From: Lachnospiraceae bacterium
GTDB lineage: Bacteria > Bacillota > Clostridia > Lachnospirales > Lachnospiraceae
Direction of reading: 5' to 3'
DNA: 64,000 bases
NCBI GenBank assembly: GCA_017521605.1
Contig: JAFXCD010000015.1
Location: 1 to 64,000, forward strand
Shown here: one piece after another, positions 8,032 through 15,865 of the stretch
Layout of the letters: each line of letters starts with the position of its first letter
Position numbering within the stretch: position 1 is the stretch's first letter
Notes under the pieces: model-generated
Database searches by the model: none
What the model was told of the DNA's origin: nothing
The model's input: only the letters and a program-made list of their open reading frames with translations
Translations under genes and position numbers: made by a program

Positions 8032-9162
8032 TTAAATACTCTTATTGTCCAGGTCTTCCTGTGCTCTCTTCAAATCCTCGCGGATATTTAATGCCTGAGG
8101 GCAAGCCGCCTCACACATGCCACATTCCACACAGTTCTTTGCCTTTTCGCAGTCCTGCATTTCGGTTTCCCAGTTCCATCTTACTGCATCATAGCTCTGG
8201 TACATATGGTAAGTATTCCATACTCTGAAATTCTTAGGAATATTCACGCCTGCGGGACAAGGCATACAATAGCTACAACCGGTACAACCATTCTGCACAC
8301 GGCTGTTAATAATATTTACAATTTCATCAATCCCCTTTGACTCTTCCTCTGACAAAGGTTTGAAATCCACAAAGGTCTTCAAATTATCCTCTACCTGCTC
8401 CATGGTGCTCATACCACTTAATACTACTTTAATATTAGGTAATGAACCCACCCATCTGAGGGCAAAGGAAGCTACACTTGCTTCCGGATCCAGCTCGTTA
8501 AATTTCTTCTTAATATCTGCACCAAAATTAGCCAGCATACCACCCTTAATAGGCTCCATGATTACCAATGGAATATTTCTTTCTTCTGCCAGCTTATACC
8601 CCTTCATGCCGGCCTGCTCATTGGTATCCATATAATTTAACTGAATTTGGCAGAAATCCCAGTCTCTCGCACAAAGCATTTCTTCGAAAGCTTCATAGCT
8701 GTCATGGAAGGAGAAGCCTAAATAACGAATCTTTCCTTCTGCCTTTAACTCTTCCAATCTTTCTACTACACCAAGCTCTACCATTTCCTTCCAACGACCT
8801 AAATTCATGGCATGCAACAGATAGAAGTCCACATAATCTGTCTGCAGCTTCTGTAACTGCTCATTAAAGTATTTGTCCACATCTTCTACACTCTTTACAA
8901 ACCAAACGGGCAACTTGGTTGCCAGATAATAAGATGCTCTATCATACTTTTTCAGTGCTTCTCCTACAAAAAGCTCGCTTTCTCCATTGTGATAGGGATA
9001 TGCTGTATCAATATAATTTACCCCTGCTGCAATAGCCCTGTCCAACATCTTCTGCGCCAGCTCACGGTCAATCTTCCCCTCCGCATTGGTAGGAAAACGC
9101 ATACATCCAAAACCCAAAAGGGATGTCTCAATTCCAAGCTTCTCCATTTTTCTTAATTCCAT
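8032..9162 (-). CDS. Aldo/keto reductase with C-terminal 4Fe-4S ferredoxin domain
   Basis: A 376-residue protein. Residues 1-280 form the aldo/keto reductase barrel with the catalytic set YIDTAYPYHNGES (Asp, Tyr), KLPVW (Lys) and LLHAM (His). The C-terminus carries two cysteine clusters, CTGCSYCMPCP and CVECGMCEAACP, as in a bacterial-type ferredoxin domain. Such fused enzymes are common in anaerobic Firmicutes and presumably couple NAD(P)H or ferredoxin with carbonyl reduction; the substrate is unknown. Start ATG follows AGGAGG by 8 bases. Single-gene unit. Confidence 0.92.
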   Translation of the reverse strand: MELRKMEKLGIETSLLGFGCMRFPTNAEGKIDRELAQKMLDRAIAAGVNYIDTAYPYHNGESELFVGEALKKYDRASYYLATKLPVWFVKSVEDVDKYFNEQLQKLQTDYVDFYLLHAMNLGRWKEMVELGVVERLEELKAEGKIRYLGFSFHDSYEAFEEMLCARDWDFCQIQLNYMDTNEQAGMKGYKLAEERNIPLVIMEPIKGGMLANFGADIKKKFNELDPEASVASFALRWVGSLPNIKVVLSGMSTMEQVEDNLKTFVDFKPLSEEESKGIDEIVNIINSRVQNGCTGCSYCMPCPAGVNIPKNFRVWNTYHMYQSYDAVRWNWETEMQDCEKAKNCVECGMCEAACPQALNIREDLKRAQEDLDNKSI

Positions 9163-9230
9163 TGTAAATTCCTCCTGTACATTATATTGTGTAATGATTC
9201 AAATTTTGCGAATGCAGAATCTAAATCATA

Positions 9231-10427
9231 CTATTTCATTTGCACGATACCCTCCTCTGAAATCACAACACCTAAGCCCTCACTATAAGTATTCAACCGA
9301 TTTATTACCCGCTGTGCTCCCTCAAAAGCCAAAGGCGTGGGTTGAAAATTATTACGATTCGTTACCGAACTGATAGAACAGGGAATCACTTTCGCATCCA
9401 GGTCTCCTGACAATTCCCCATCAATAAAGGTAAAGGTCTGCTGGAAAATCATGGTGTCCATATCACTGGGACTCCTGTTTGCTCCAAAGCAGAAATTACC
9501 AAGACTATGTATAATCAGCTTACCCTTATACTCTTCAATACCTTGCAATACATGGGGATGGTGACCAATTACCAAGTCAGCCCCCATATCGATACATTTC
9601 TTACCTAATTGTAATTGATAAGATTCCGGATAATTATCTCTTTCGACTCCCCAATGGCAGGCCACAAAGATTAAATCCACACCGGCGGCTTTCAGTTTAT
9701 CAATGCCCTCTGCCACCAAATCTTCTGTGCCCTGGCCCCAAGCCACTTCATTTACTGATACATAACCGATTTGAATGCCCTGAGTTTCATAAATAGCCAC
9801 GTTTTTATCATAGGCATAGAGGATATTTTCTGCATTTAACGCCGCCTCCGTATCCTTGGTACCTTCTGTTCCAAAATCCAGACGGTGATTATTGGCCATA
9901 CTAACCGCTTCCACACTGCCTTCTGTCAGTATTTTCGCATAAGATGGATCTCCCTTAATATTATATGTACGTCCGGCTGCAGCTGAATTGGAAGTCGTAA
10001 GTACCCCCTCCAGATTCACAATGGTCATATCATCCGCCGAAAAAATATCCTTAACATTTCGTAGGAAATATTCTGCACCACCCTCTGTATCATAAGCCTG
10101 ATTAAAGGAGGAGTTATAATCCTGCTCTATATGATTGCCCAAAGAGCAATCTCCTGCTGCTGAAACAAGAATTTTCACCACATTCTCTTGAGACTCAGGT
10201 TCAGCTGTGGGTACCGGTGTTGTCATGGTCTCTCCCACCGAATCTTTTTGTATTTTTATCGGCTGTCCTTTTATTGTTTCAATACCGGAAGACTCCTTGC
10301 TATTACTATACACATAGCCCGACTGAGGAATAATCGCTTCTGCATCATCCCCACAACCGGAAAGACAGATACTGCCCCCCAGTATACAACCTATTATTAA
10401 ACCTAGCCTAAGTTGCTTTTTGTACAT
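9231..10427 (-). CDS. CapA-family lipoprotein (PGA_cap metallophosphoesterase fold)
   Basis: A 398-residue exported lipoprotein. The N-terminus is a short basic stretch, a hydrophobic segment and the lipobox LSGC. After a Pro/Ser-rich linker the PGA_cap domain shows GDCSLG, NLEGVLTTS, ANNHRLDFG, HWGVERDNYP and GHHPHVLQG in the family order, residues that bind two metals. CapA of Bacillus takes part in poly-gamma-glutamate export, but most lone homologs have unknown substrates, and no capB or capC is here. Start has AAGGA 9 bases upstream. Confidence 0.9.
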   Translation of the reverse strand: MYKKQLRLGLIIGCILGGSICLSGCGDDAEAIIPQSGYVYSNSKESSGIETIKGQPIKIQKDSVGETMTTPVPTAEPESQENVVKILVSAAGDCSLGNHIEQDYNSSFNQAYDTEGGAEYFLRNVKDIFSADDMTIVNLEGVLTTSNSAAAGRTYNIKGDPSYAKILTEGSVEAVSMANNHRLDFGTEGTKDTEAALNAENILYAYDKNVAIYETQGIQIGYVSVNEVAWGQGTEDLVAEGIDKLKAAGVDLIFVACHWGVERDNYPESYQLQLGKKCIDMGADLVIGHHPHVLQGIEEYKGKLIIHSLGNFCFGANRSPSDMDTMIFQQTFTFIDGELSGDLDAKVIPCSISSVTNRNNFQPTPLAFEGAQRVINRLNTYSEGLGVVISEEGIVQMK

Positions 10428-10505
10428 TCAACCGGTCCTTCCCTCACACTGTCCCTTCATGGACATTTTCATCACATAAATACTATTACATTATACTACA
10501 GAATT

Positions 10506-10548
10506 TTAAAAAAGAACATCTCAAACTTTATAAATTTGAGATGTTCTT
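10506..10548 (-). terminator. Intrinsic terminator of the EF-hand-like gene
   Basis: Perfect 14-bp stem (10512-10525 with 10535-10548; AAGAACATCTCAAA) with a 9-base loop, followed on the minus strand by six T. It sits 17 bases past the stop of the gene at 10565-11647. Confidence 0.9.
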
Positions 10549-10564
10549 ACCAAGTGTCCTCTTT

Positions 10565-11647
10565 TTACTGTGCCAGATCTAAATGCTGAATGGTACCCAC
10601 ACTACCATTCTCATATAGGAAAATACCTGTACTCCGTATAAACCCATTGCTCACGTTTTTATCATCTTTTAATGCAAAATCTGTGGAAACATTTTGCAAG
10701 CAGATTGCCCCCACTCCCTTTTGTGTCAAAGTATACAGAGTATCCTGTCCATTTTCATCCCTGCACCAGATTTTCAGCTTATTCCAGATACTATCGTTTT
10801 CATCAATCCAGCCATTGCCATCCTCATCATAGGCTGCTAAATCTGCAAAACCATTGCCTGACTGTGGTCCAAACAATTCACTGCCATCATTTATCTGCCC
10901 ATCCCGGTTCTTATCCAGCGCCAGATAACCACTGCCTGCACCCAACTCAGATACTTCCTCCATCTGACCGTCTACATCCAAATCAAAGAAAAATTTTTGG
11001 TCGCTTAAAGACGCCACTGTGTCATCAAAATTAATAACTAATGGGTCAAAAAGTCTCTGAAATTCCTGCATCTCAAACTCTTCCCGATAATACTGTTCAA
11101 AAGTACGACTCATGCCCACTTCCAAAGAAAAAGTTATTTCTCTTCCATCTGCCGTAGTTACTTTACCTTGAGAAGCAAAAGATACTGCTTCTTCTTCCCG
11201 GTAATAGCTTTCTCTGGTAACAGCCACCTGCTGCATAGGAGTAAACTCCAAAGTAGCTGTTTGCTTAGGGGACAACTCCACCGCCTCCTCTTCTCCCAGA
11301 TACTCTTTGGTTTTGTCATCTCCAAACAATAGCATAAAAATATAACGGGTGGTATACTGCCGGAATTTATCAGCAAAATCTGTGGTGGTACTGCGAATTC
11401 GTGGTCTGTTCACCCGCATGCTCTCCACCTTTTCCTGCAAATCATAAGTATAATCCACAGAGGCCTCCTTCACACCGGTCTGCTCTGCCTCTTCCTCATT
11501 ATTTCCCGGTCCCCCACCTAAAAGGGATGTTTCTGCCTGTGTTTTACCTCCTTGTTGTTCCTTTAGCACGAAACGGCTATATTGTGTTCTCGAAGAAGTA
11601 TATCTTCGGACGGACTCCATTCCTATTACACTAGAATCAATACGCAA
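10565..11647 (-). CDS. Hypothetical protein with EF-hand-like calcium-binding loops
   Basis: A 360-residue protein without a signal peptide or membrane segment. About residues 215-290 contain acidic loops of the EF-hand/dockerin type: DLDVDGQMEEVSEL, DKNRDGQINDGSELFG and DEDGNGWIDENDSIW. The DG-NDGSELFG-SGNGF-L block is a recurrent module in clostridial proteins of unknown role. The N-terminal half is charged and low-complexity. Translation probably begins at TTG (11645-11647), which has AAGGAG 5 bases upstream. Calcium binding is inferred from the loop pattern. Confidence 0.75.
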   Translation of the reverse strand: MRIDSSVIGMESVRRYTSSRTQYSRFVLKEQQGGKTQAETSLLGGGPGNNEEEAEQTGVKEASVDYTYDLQEKVESMRVNRPRIRSTTTDFADKFRQYTTRYIFMLLFGDDKTKEYLGEEEAVELSPKQTATLEFTPMQQVAVTRESYYREEEAVSFASQGKVTTADGREITFSLEVGMSRTFEQYYREEFEMQEFQRLFDPLVINFDDTVASLSDQKFFFDLDVDGQMEEVSELGAGSGYLALDKNRDGQINDGSELFGPQSGNGFADLAAYDEDGNGWIDENDSIWNKLKIWCRDENGQDTLYTLTQKGVGAICLQNVSTDFALKDDKNVSNGFIRSTGIFLYENGSVGTIQHLDLAQ

Positions 11648-11971
11648 TACTGCTCCTTTCCATGCGTCACTTATCTGTGTTCACCTTCCATGACTCTCAC
11701 AAAACAAAAGGATGATATCTCATGAAAACCTCCTGTTTTCAATCCATACCATCCGTGGTGACGATTCTGACTTACTCAATCCTATGGCCATAAGTATTTG
11801 TACTACATATATCGTCTCAATTCCCAAAAAATTTAGCACTTATCTTAGTAAGCTTAAGTATACTCCTATGCTTCAACACCTTCATTTACTAATTATAACA
11901 AATAGTCATTGCGAAAAAAGGCATTTCTTGTTATAATAATCATGATTTTGTAAGATGGATAGGAGGTTCTT
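11648..11971. other. Divergent intergenic region
   Basis: Separates the minus-strand EF-hand-like gene from the plus-strand hypothetical at 11972. Apart from the plus-strand promoter at 11909-11937 I see no gene, strong hairpin or repeat. Confidence 0.5.
11909..11937 (+). promoter_or_regulatory. Promoter of the 191-residue hypothetical
   Basis: TTGCGA (11909-11914), a 17-base spacer and a perfect TATAAT (11932-11937), 34 bases before the start codon. Confidence 0.75.
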
Positions 11972-12547
11972 ATGGGATTCTTAGATAATATTTTGAAAAC
12001 AGGTTTGAGAGCAGCTGAAAGAGCTGTTACCAGAGCAGTAAATGATGCTGTTTATGACAATGTACACGGCACTGTAGATAAGGGATTACGTAATGGGATG
12101 AGCAAAACAGACGAAGCCATCAGCAAGTCTGTAAATATCCCTTCTTCAAAAGCAAATACCTCATCCACTGTTACCCAAAGCACTGATGATGCATATGATG
12201 GCAGAACTTTTGCCCAGAAGCTTCCGGAAGTTTTAAAGAAAATCGGCGAATTTGAAATTAAGGAAAATATCTCTGCTGATTCTATTGAAGCAGAAGCAGG
12301 CAGAGAACTTTACAAACGTGGTGGCTGCTATCGTTTACCTCAGGATATTACTTATGCCATTTACAAAGAGGGACAGAGAGTTTTATTTATTAATGTGTAT
12401 GACAGTTATAAGGTTTATGTACATCAGGCTAATTACAAAATCCGTGAGTACTGCAATGAAGAGGGTACTCCCATGATGGATTTCTTTGATTATATGACTA
12501 ACGATGTGGATTACATGGAAGACAGAATCCGCAAAGCCATCGGCTAA
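11972..12547 (+). CDS. Hypothetical protein
   Basis: A 191-residue soluble protein with AGGAGG 6 bases before its ATG. Residues 1-60 are predicted helical and alanine-rich (ILKTGLRAAERAVTRAVND), then a Ser/Thr linker and a mixed domain (RGGCYRLPQDITYAIYKEGQ, VYVHQANYKIREYCNEEG). I do not recognise the family. It precedes the reverse transcriptase on the same strand by 215 bases, so the two could be cotranscribed, but the structured region between them suggests a separate transcript. Confidence 0.65.
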   Translation: MGFLDNILKTGLRAAERAVTRAVNDAVYDNVHGTVDKGLRNGMSKTDEAISKSVNIPSSKANTSSTVTQSTDDAYDGRTFAQKLPEVLKKIGEFEIKENISADSIEAEAGRELYKRGGCYRLPQDITYAIYKEGQRVLFINVYDSYKVYVHQANYKIREYCNEEGTPMMDFFDYMTNDVDYMEDRIRKAIG

Positions 12548-12559
12548 TAAAACTTAATC

Positions 12560-12762
12560 AGGTCTGTTCCACGCCTTATGCGTGTGATAGAAATAGAAAG
12601 AAAGAGAAATGTGACGAATTGTTACACCTGTGACAGATGAAGCATCTCCCATATTCTTTATGGTGCTTTGCAGGTAGTAGGGAAATGTTCAGTCTGGTAC
12701 AACAGAGCAAGCTCTTGTTGCTTCAAATTATCTCTTTCTTTCTCTTATTTTAGGAGACAAAC
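12560..12762 (+). ncRNA. Structured untranslated region before the reverse transcriptase, candidate template or guide RNA
   Basis: The region lacks a plausible gene but is rich in structure. A hairpin CACGC-cttat-GCGTG lies at 12570-12584. A 13-base segment AGAAAGAAAGAGA (12595-12607) is exactly complementary to 12731-12743, enclosing 123 bases; pairing can extend through AAAT/ATTT with a small bulge. Inside are AGCA-CCAT / ATGGTGCT (about 12642-12667) and a strong hairpin CAACAGAG-caag-CTCTTGTTG (12700-12720). The right arm ends 7 bases before the AGGAGA ribosome site. Retron and DRT-type RTs have RNAs of this general layout (established); that this one is such an RNA is inference. The long-range arms are purine/pyrimidine-simple, which lowers confidence. 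Confidence 0.4.
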
Positions 12763-13995
12763 ATGACAATCTGGGAACAACTTTTCCTGCCTGAATACTG
12801 GCAGGAATTTTTAAACTATAAAGTTGAAAAACAACACCTTTCTGTCAGAGAGCAACAGGAATTGGAGGAATATATTGCGCAGCAGAGATATTTGCAGGTA
12901 TTGGATACCATTGACCAAGATGCTTCCAGCCTTCCTCTCCCTTTCAAAAAAGAAGTCAACAAAAGCGGTGTATCAAAAAAACGTGTGGTCTATTCTTTCC
13001 CGAACGACTTTAATATACTGCTGAAAATGCTGACTTACCTGCTCTTTCGCTATGACCATCTATTTGCCCACAATTGCTATGCATTCCGCAGACATTATGG
13101 GGTAAAGGATGCTATTCGCCGCATCCGGCACACCAAAGATATCCATAAAAAGTATTGCCTGAAAGTGGACATCAGTAATTATTTCAACTCCATAGATGTG
13201 CCCCTGCTTCTTCAAAAACTGGAATTTCTAAAACAGGAAGATAATGCTGTTTATACTTTTCTGATTCACCTTCTGACTGCTGATAAAGCTGTTTATGAAG
13301 AAAATAATCAACAACAAATCTTTATGGAAAAACGGGGAGCCATGGCAGGAACCCCTATTTCTCCCTTTTTGGCCAATGTATACCTGATGGAAATGGACCA
13401 TGTCTTTGCGCAGGAAAATGTACTATACTTCCGCTATTCCGATGATATCTTACTGTTTGCAGATACTGAAAAACAGTTGGACGAACTAAAAACACGCTTA
13501 TATGAATATATTGAGGCACACAAATTAACCCTTAACCCATCTAAGGTGCATTTAAGCAAACCGGGAGAACCCTTTGAGTTTTTAGGCTTTTCCTTTCGGG
13601 ATTACAAAGTGGATTTATCTGACATTACTATCCAAAAAATGAAGGATAAAATCAAGCGAAAAGCTCACGCCCTGCGACGTTGGCAGCAAAAGAAAAAGCT
13701 TACCGGTGAAAAGGCTGCCAAAGGCTTTGTAAATTCCATGAACCATAAGTTCTATGATAGTGGGAATGGTACGGAATTCTCCTGGAGCCGCTGGTTCTTC
13801 CCCTGCCTCACTACAGATGAAGGTCTGAAGGAAATAGATGCCTATATGCAACAATACGTGCGTTACTGCGTCACCGGCCGTCATTACAAAGGTAATTACC
13901 GTATTACCTACGAGCAAATGAAAGACTGGGGCTATCGCAGTCTGGTGAATGAATACTATAAACAATTCAAAGCCGCTAATACTAAGGAGGATTAG
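12763..13995 (+). CDS. Stand-alone reverse transcriptase (RNA-directed DNA polymerase)
   Basis: A 410-residue protein with the ordered RT palm motifs: LKVDISNYFNSID (first catalytic Asp), GAMAGTPISPFLANVYL, FRYSDDILLFAD with the active-site YSDD at residues 225-228, and the LNPSKVHLS / FEFLGFSF pair. YSDD replaces the common YADD. The C-terminal ~110 residues (GNYRITYEQMKDWGYRSLVNEYY) are not a group II intron maturase or HNH domain. The retron VTG motif after the palm is missing; a VTG near residue 371 lies outside that region. Start: AGGAGA then ATG. A structured RNA-like region precedes it, and the next gene starts 1 base after its stop. Likely one of the unassigned or defence-associated RT groups; a DRT2-like class is a guess. 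Confidence 0.88.
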   Translation: MTIWEQLFLPEYWQEFLNYKVEKQHLSVREQQELEEYIAQQRYLQVLDTIDQDASSLPLPFKKEVNKSGVSKKRVVYSFPNDFNILLKMLTYLLFRYDHLFAHNCYAFRRHYGVKDAIRRIRHTKDIHKKYCLKVDISNYFNSIDVPLLLQKLEFLKQEDNAVYTFLIHLLTADKAVYEENNQQQIFMEKRGAMAGTPISPFLANVYLMEMDHVFAQENVLYFRYSDDILLFADTEKQLDELKTRLYEYIEAHKLTLNPSKVHLSKPGEPFEFLGFSFRDYKVDLSDITIQKMKDKIKRKAHALRRWQQKKKLTGEKAAKGFVNSMNHKFYDSGNGTEFSWSRWFFPCLTTDEGLKEIDAYMQQYVRYCVTGRHYKGNYRITYEQMKDWGYRSLVNEYYKQFKAANTKED

Positions 13996-13996
13996 A

Positions 13997-14986
13997 ATGA
14001 TATCCGACTCCAAAAGCACTACTGTTTTTTCCCTTTCTATGTTACATCAGGTTATAAACTATATCGAAAAGAATCTTTTAGCAGAATTAACCCCAGCTCT
14101 TATAGCCTCACATTTTTTCATCAGTGAGTCGACATTATCCTCCCTTTTCAAAGTAGTTTGTGAAATGACCATTATGGAGTATATCCGCAACAGAAGATTA
14201 ACTTTGGCTGCAGAGGAATTAACCCATTCAAACACCCCTATTATCGAATTAGCCTACAAATACGGTTACGAAACTCCCGAAGCTTTTACAAAAGCTTTTT
14301 CCAGATTTCACGGATTCCCTCCCAGCTTTGTCAGACGCGGGTTCACTGTCACAAAATTCTTTTTACCCTTGCAAATTGAAGTTACTATTCAAGGAGGCTG
14401 GAATACCACCAATCTGACAAAACTAAATTGTGTAGGACAAGAACAAAGCAAACCTATGGCTTATAATACTCCTATAAACAATATAGGAGGAAACCTTATG
14501 GAACAAACAAACACCACTTATCAAATTGATACCTGTACCATGCAATACAAACATGAATGGAGTATCCTCTACTCTTTGGCAGACAGCCTGATTCAAAATC
14601 AAATACCCTTCAAGGTTGATGGTAAAACAATGATTTTTGCACACGGTCTGGAAATACCTTTGGACAAAATTTGTTTGACCTTTAAATGGAATGATGAAGA
14701 AACAGTAAAAACATTTTTCCAATTTGCGGATACAGTGAAACATACCAAAGATGGCTTTAAGTTTTTCGACATTCAATATCAGGCAATGAAAGTACGATGC
14801 ATGTTTTATGGTAATTGTCCCGGTGATGATACTGACGAGTTTCTATACAAAAATACAGATATAGTACATATTGATAATCTGCCAGTCCCCGTACAGTCTC
14901 TGGAATTTTACTATAATAATGCGGAAAAGGATACTGAGTATTATAAAATGGTAGAAAAGAGGTTGGGAAAACATGAGAGATTATAG
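13997..14986 (+). CDS. AraC-type HTH protein with unrecognised C-terminal domain
   Basis: A 329-residue protein starting at ATG 13997, with AAGGAGG 6 bases upstream; an in-frame start 16 codons earlier would overlap the RT. Residues about 12-112 are a two-helix-turn-helix AraC domain (TIMEYIRNRRLTLAAEEL, ELAYKYGYETPEAFTKAFSR, FHGFPPSF). The remaining ~160 residues (from MEQTNTTYQIDT) are a separate domain; a distant resemblance to nucleotidyltransferase-like folds is only an impression, and no clear DxD is visible. An internal ATG at 14498 with TAGGAGG 7 bases upstream could yield the C-terminal domain alone. Coupled to the RT (1-base gap) and overlapping the methyltransferase by 14 bases. 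Confidence 0.8.
   Translation: MISDSKSTTVFSLSMLHQVINYIEKNLLAELTPALIASHFFISESTLSSLFKVVCEMTIMEYIRNRRLTLAAEELTHSNTPIIELAYKYGYETPEAFTKAFSRFHGFPPSFVRRGFTVTKFFLPLQIEVTIQGGWNTTNLTKLNCVGQEQSKPMAYNTPINNIGGNLMEQTNTTYQIDTCTMQYKHEWSILYSLADSLIQNQIPFKVDGKTMIFAHGLEIPLDKICLTFKWNDEETVKTFFQFADTVKHTKDGFKFFDIQYQAMKVRCMFYGNCPGDDTDEFLYKNTDIVHIDNLPVPVQSLEFYYNNAEKDTEYYKMVEKRLGKHERL
14484..14500 (+). promoter_or_regulatory. Internal ribosome site and start inside the AraC-type gene
   Basis: TAGGAGG at 14484-14490 and ATG at 14498-14500, in frame with the gene. It sits exactly at the boundary between the HTH half and the C-terminal domain, and would start a 162-residue protein. Confidence 0.5.
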
Positions 14987-15728
14987 CTCACAGAACAAAA
15001 AAGCTTGGGAATATTCTGCTTATCTATTTTGGATAACGCATAACGGCACTCCTGCCCAGTTGGCTGAAAGGGCAATAAAAGACCCTATGCAAATGCTAAA
15101 AAAGCATGCCCACTATTTCGATACTTTTGCTGGCGTTAAGGTTGCCAATATCTGCGGCTCCTGTGGTAAGAAGGCAATTCCACTGGCTCTCTTAGGTGCA
15201 GAAGTGACTATTTTCGATATTTCAGAAGACAACCGGCGATATGCTCTTGAAGTAGCAGACGCTGCGCATGTAAATATCAGTTATGAAGTTGGCGATGTAC
15301 TGGAAATCGATAAAGAAAAATATGCCGGATATTTCGATGTTGTTTTCATGGAAGGCGGTATCTTACACTATTTTCATGATATTGATGAATTTATGTTGCT
15401 TATGAAAGTGTTGTTAAGGCCGAACGGGAAAATGATCTGTAGTGATTTTCATCCCTTCACTAAGATTTCAGATATCCTAAATCTTGAGCAACCCTGTATG
15501 AGCTACTTTTCAACAGATATTGTGGAGACAGAGATGGCACATGCACGTTTCTATGACGACAAAATACGTAGTCAAATGCCCAAATGTCTCTGTCGGAAAT
15601 ATACAATCAGCGAAATCATCAATGCCGTAATCCATTGTGGACTTACTTTAGAAAGGTTTGATGAACATCCTGCTTGGGAGAACCCTGATGTTCCGGGGGA
15701 GTTCACTGCTGTGGCAAGGAAATCATAG
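14973..15728 (+). CDS. Class I SAM-dependent methyltransferase
   Basis: A 251-residue cytoplasmic protein. The SAM-binding motif I appears as VANICGSCGKKAIPLALLGA (about residues 59-78), motif II as VTIFDISEDN, and a post-motif region as FDVVFMEGGILHYFHD. The C-terminus ends EFTAVARK, typical of small-molecule methyltransferases. The glycine loop is G-S-C-G, slightly unusual. The start overlaps the end of the AraC-type gene by 14 bases, with AAGAGG upstream, so the three genes from the RT onward look like one operon. The acceptor is unknown. Confidence 0.85.
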   Translation: MRDYSSQNKKAWEYSAYLFWITHNGTPAQLAERAIKDPMQMLKKHAHYFDTFAGVKVANICGSCGKKAIPLALLGAEVTIFDISEDNRRYALEVADAAHVNISYEVGDVLEIDKEKYAGYFDVVFMEGGILHYFHDIDEFMLLMKVLLRPNGKMICSDFHPFTKISDILNLEQPCMSYFSTDIVETEMAHARFYDDKIRSQMPKCLCRKYTISEIINAVIHCGLTLERFDEHPAWENPDVPGEFTAVARKS

Positions 15729-15743
15729 TCACGCTATACTTTC

Positions 15744-15774
15744 TCTCCACATTCATTTCGTGTAATTGTGGAGA
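15744..15774. promoter_or_regulatory. 8-bp dyad between methyltransferase and XRE genes
   Basis: TCTCCACA (15744-15751) and TGTGGAGA (15767-15774) are perfect inverted repeats with a 15-base loop. It could be the transcript end hairpin (no T tract) or an operator for the XRE gene 92 bases downstream. Confidence 0.45.
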
Positions 15775-15865
15775 ATACATGTTATACTAAAACTACCAAA
15801 AGCGCTTTTGAACCATAGTTATCAGATAAATTCCGGCACCACTCGCCGCATGAAGGAGGTATAAC

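Noticed and set aside
12763..13995. Retron
   Set aside because: The RT lacks the VTG motif in the region after the palm and has FEFLGF instead; the VTG at the C-terminus is elsewhere. No branching G in a clear msr context was found.
11972..15728. Diversity-generating retroelement
   Set aside because: No template/variable repeat pair and no lectin-fold target gene seen near the RT; the palm motif is not of the DGR kind.
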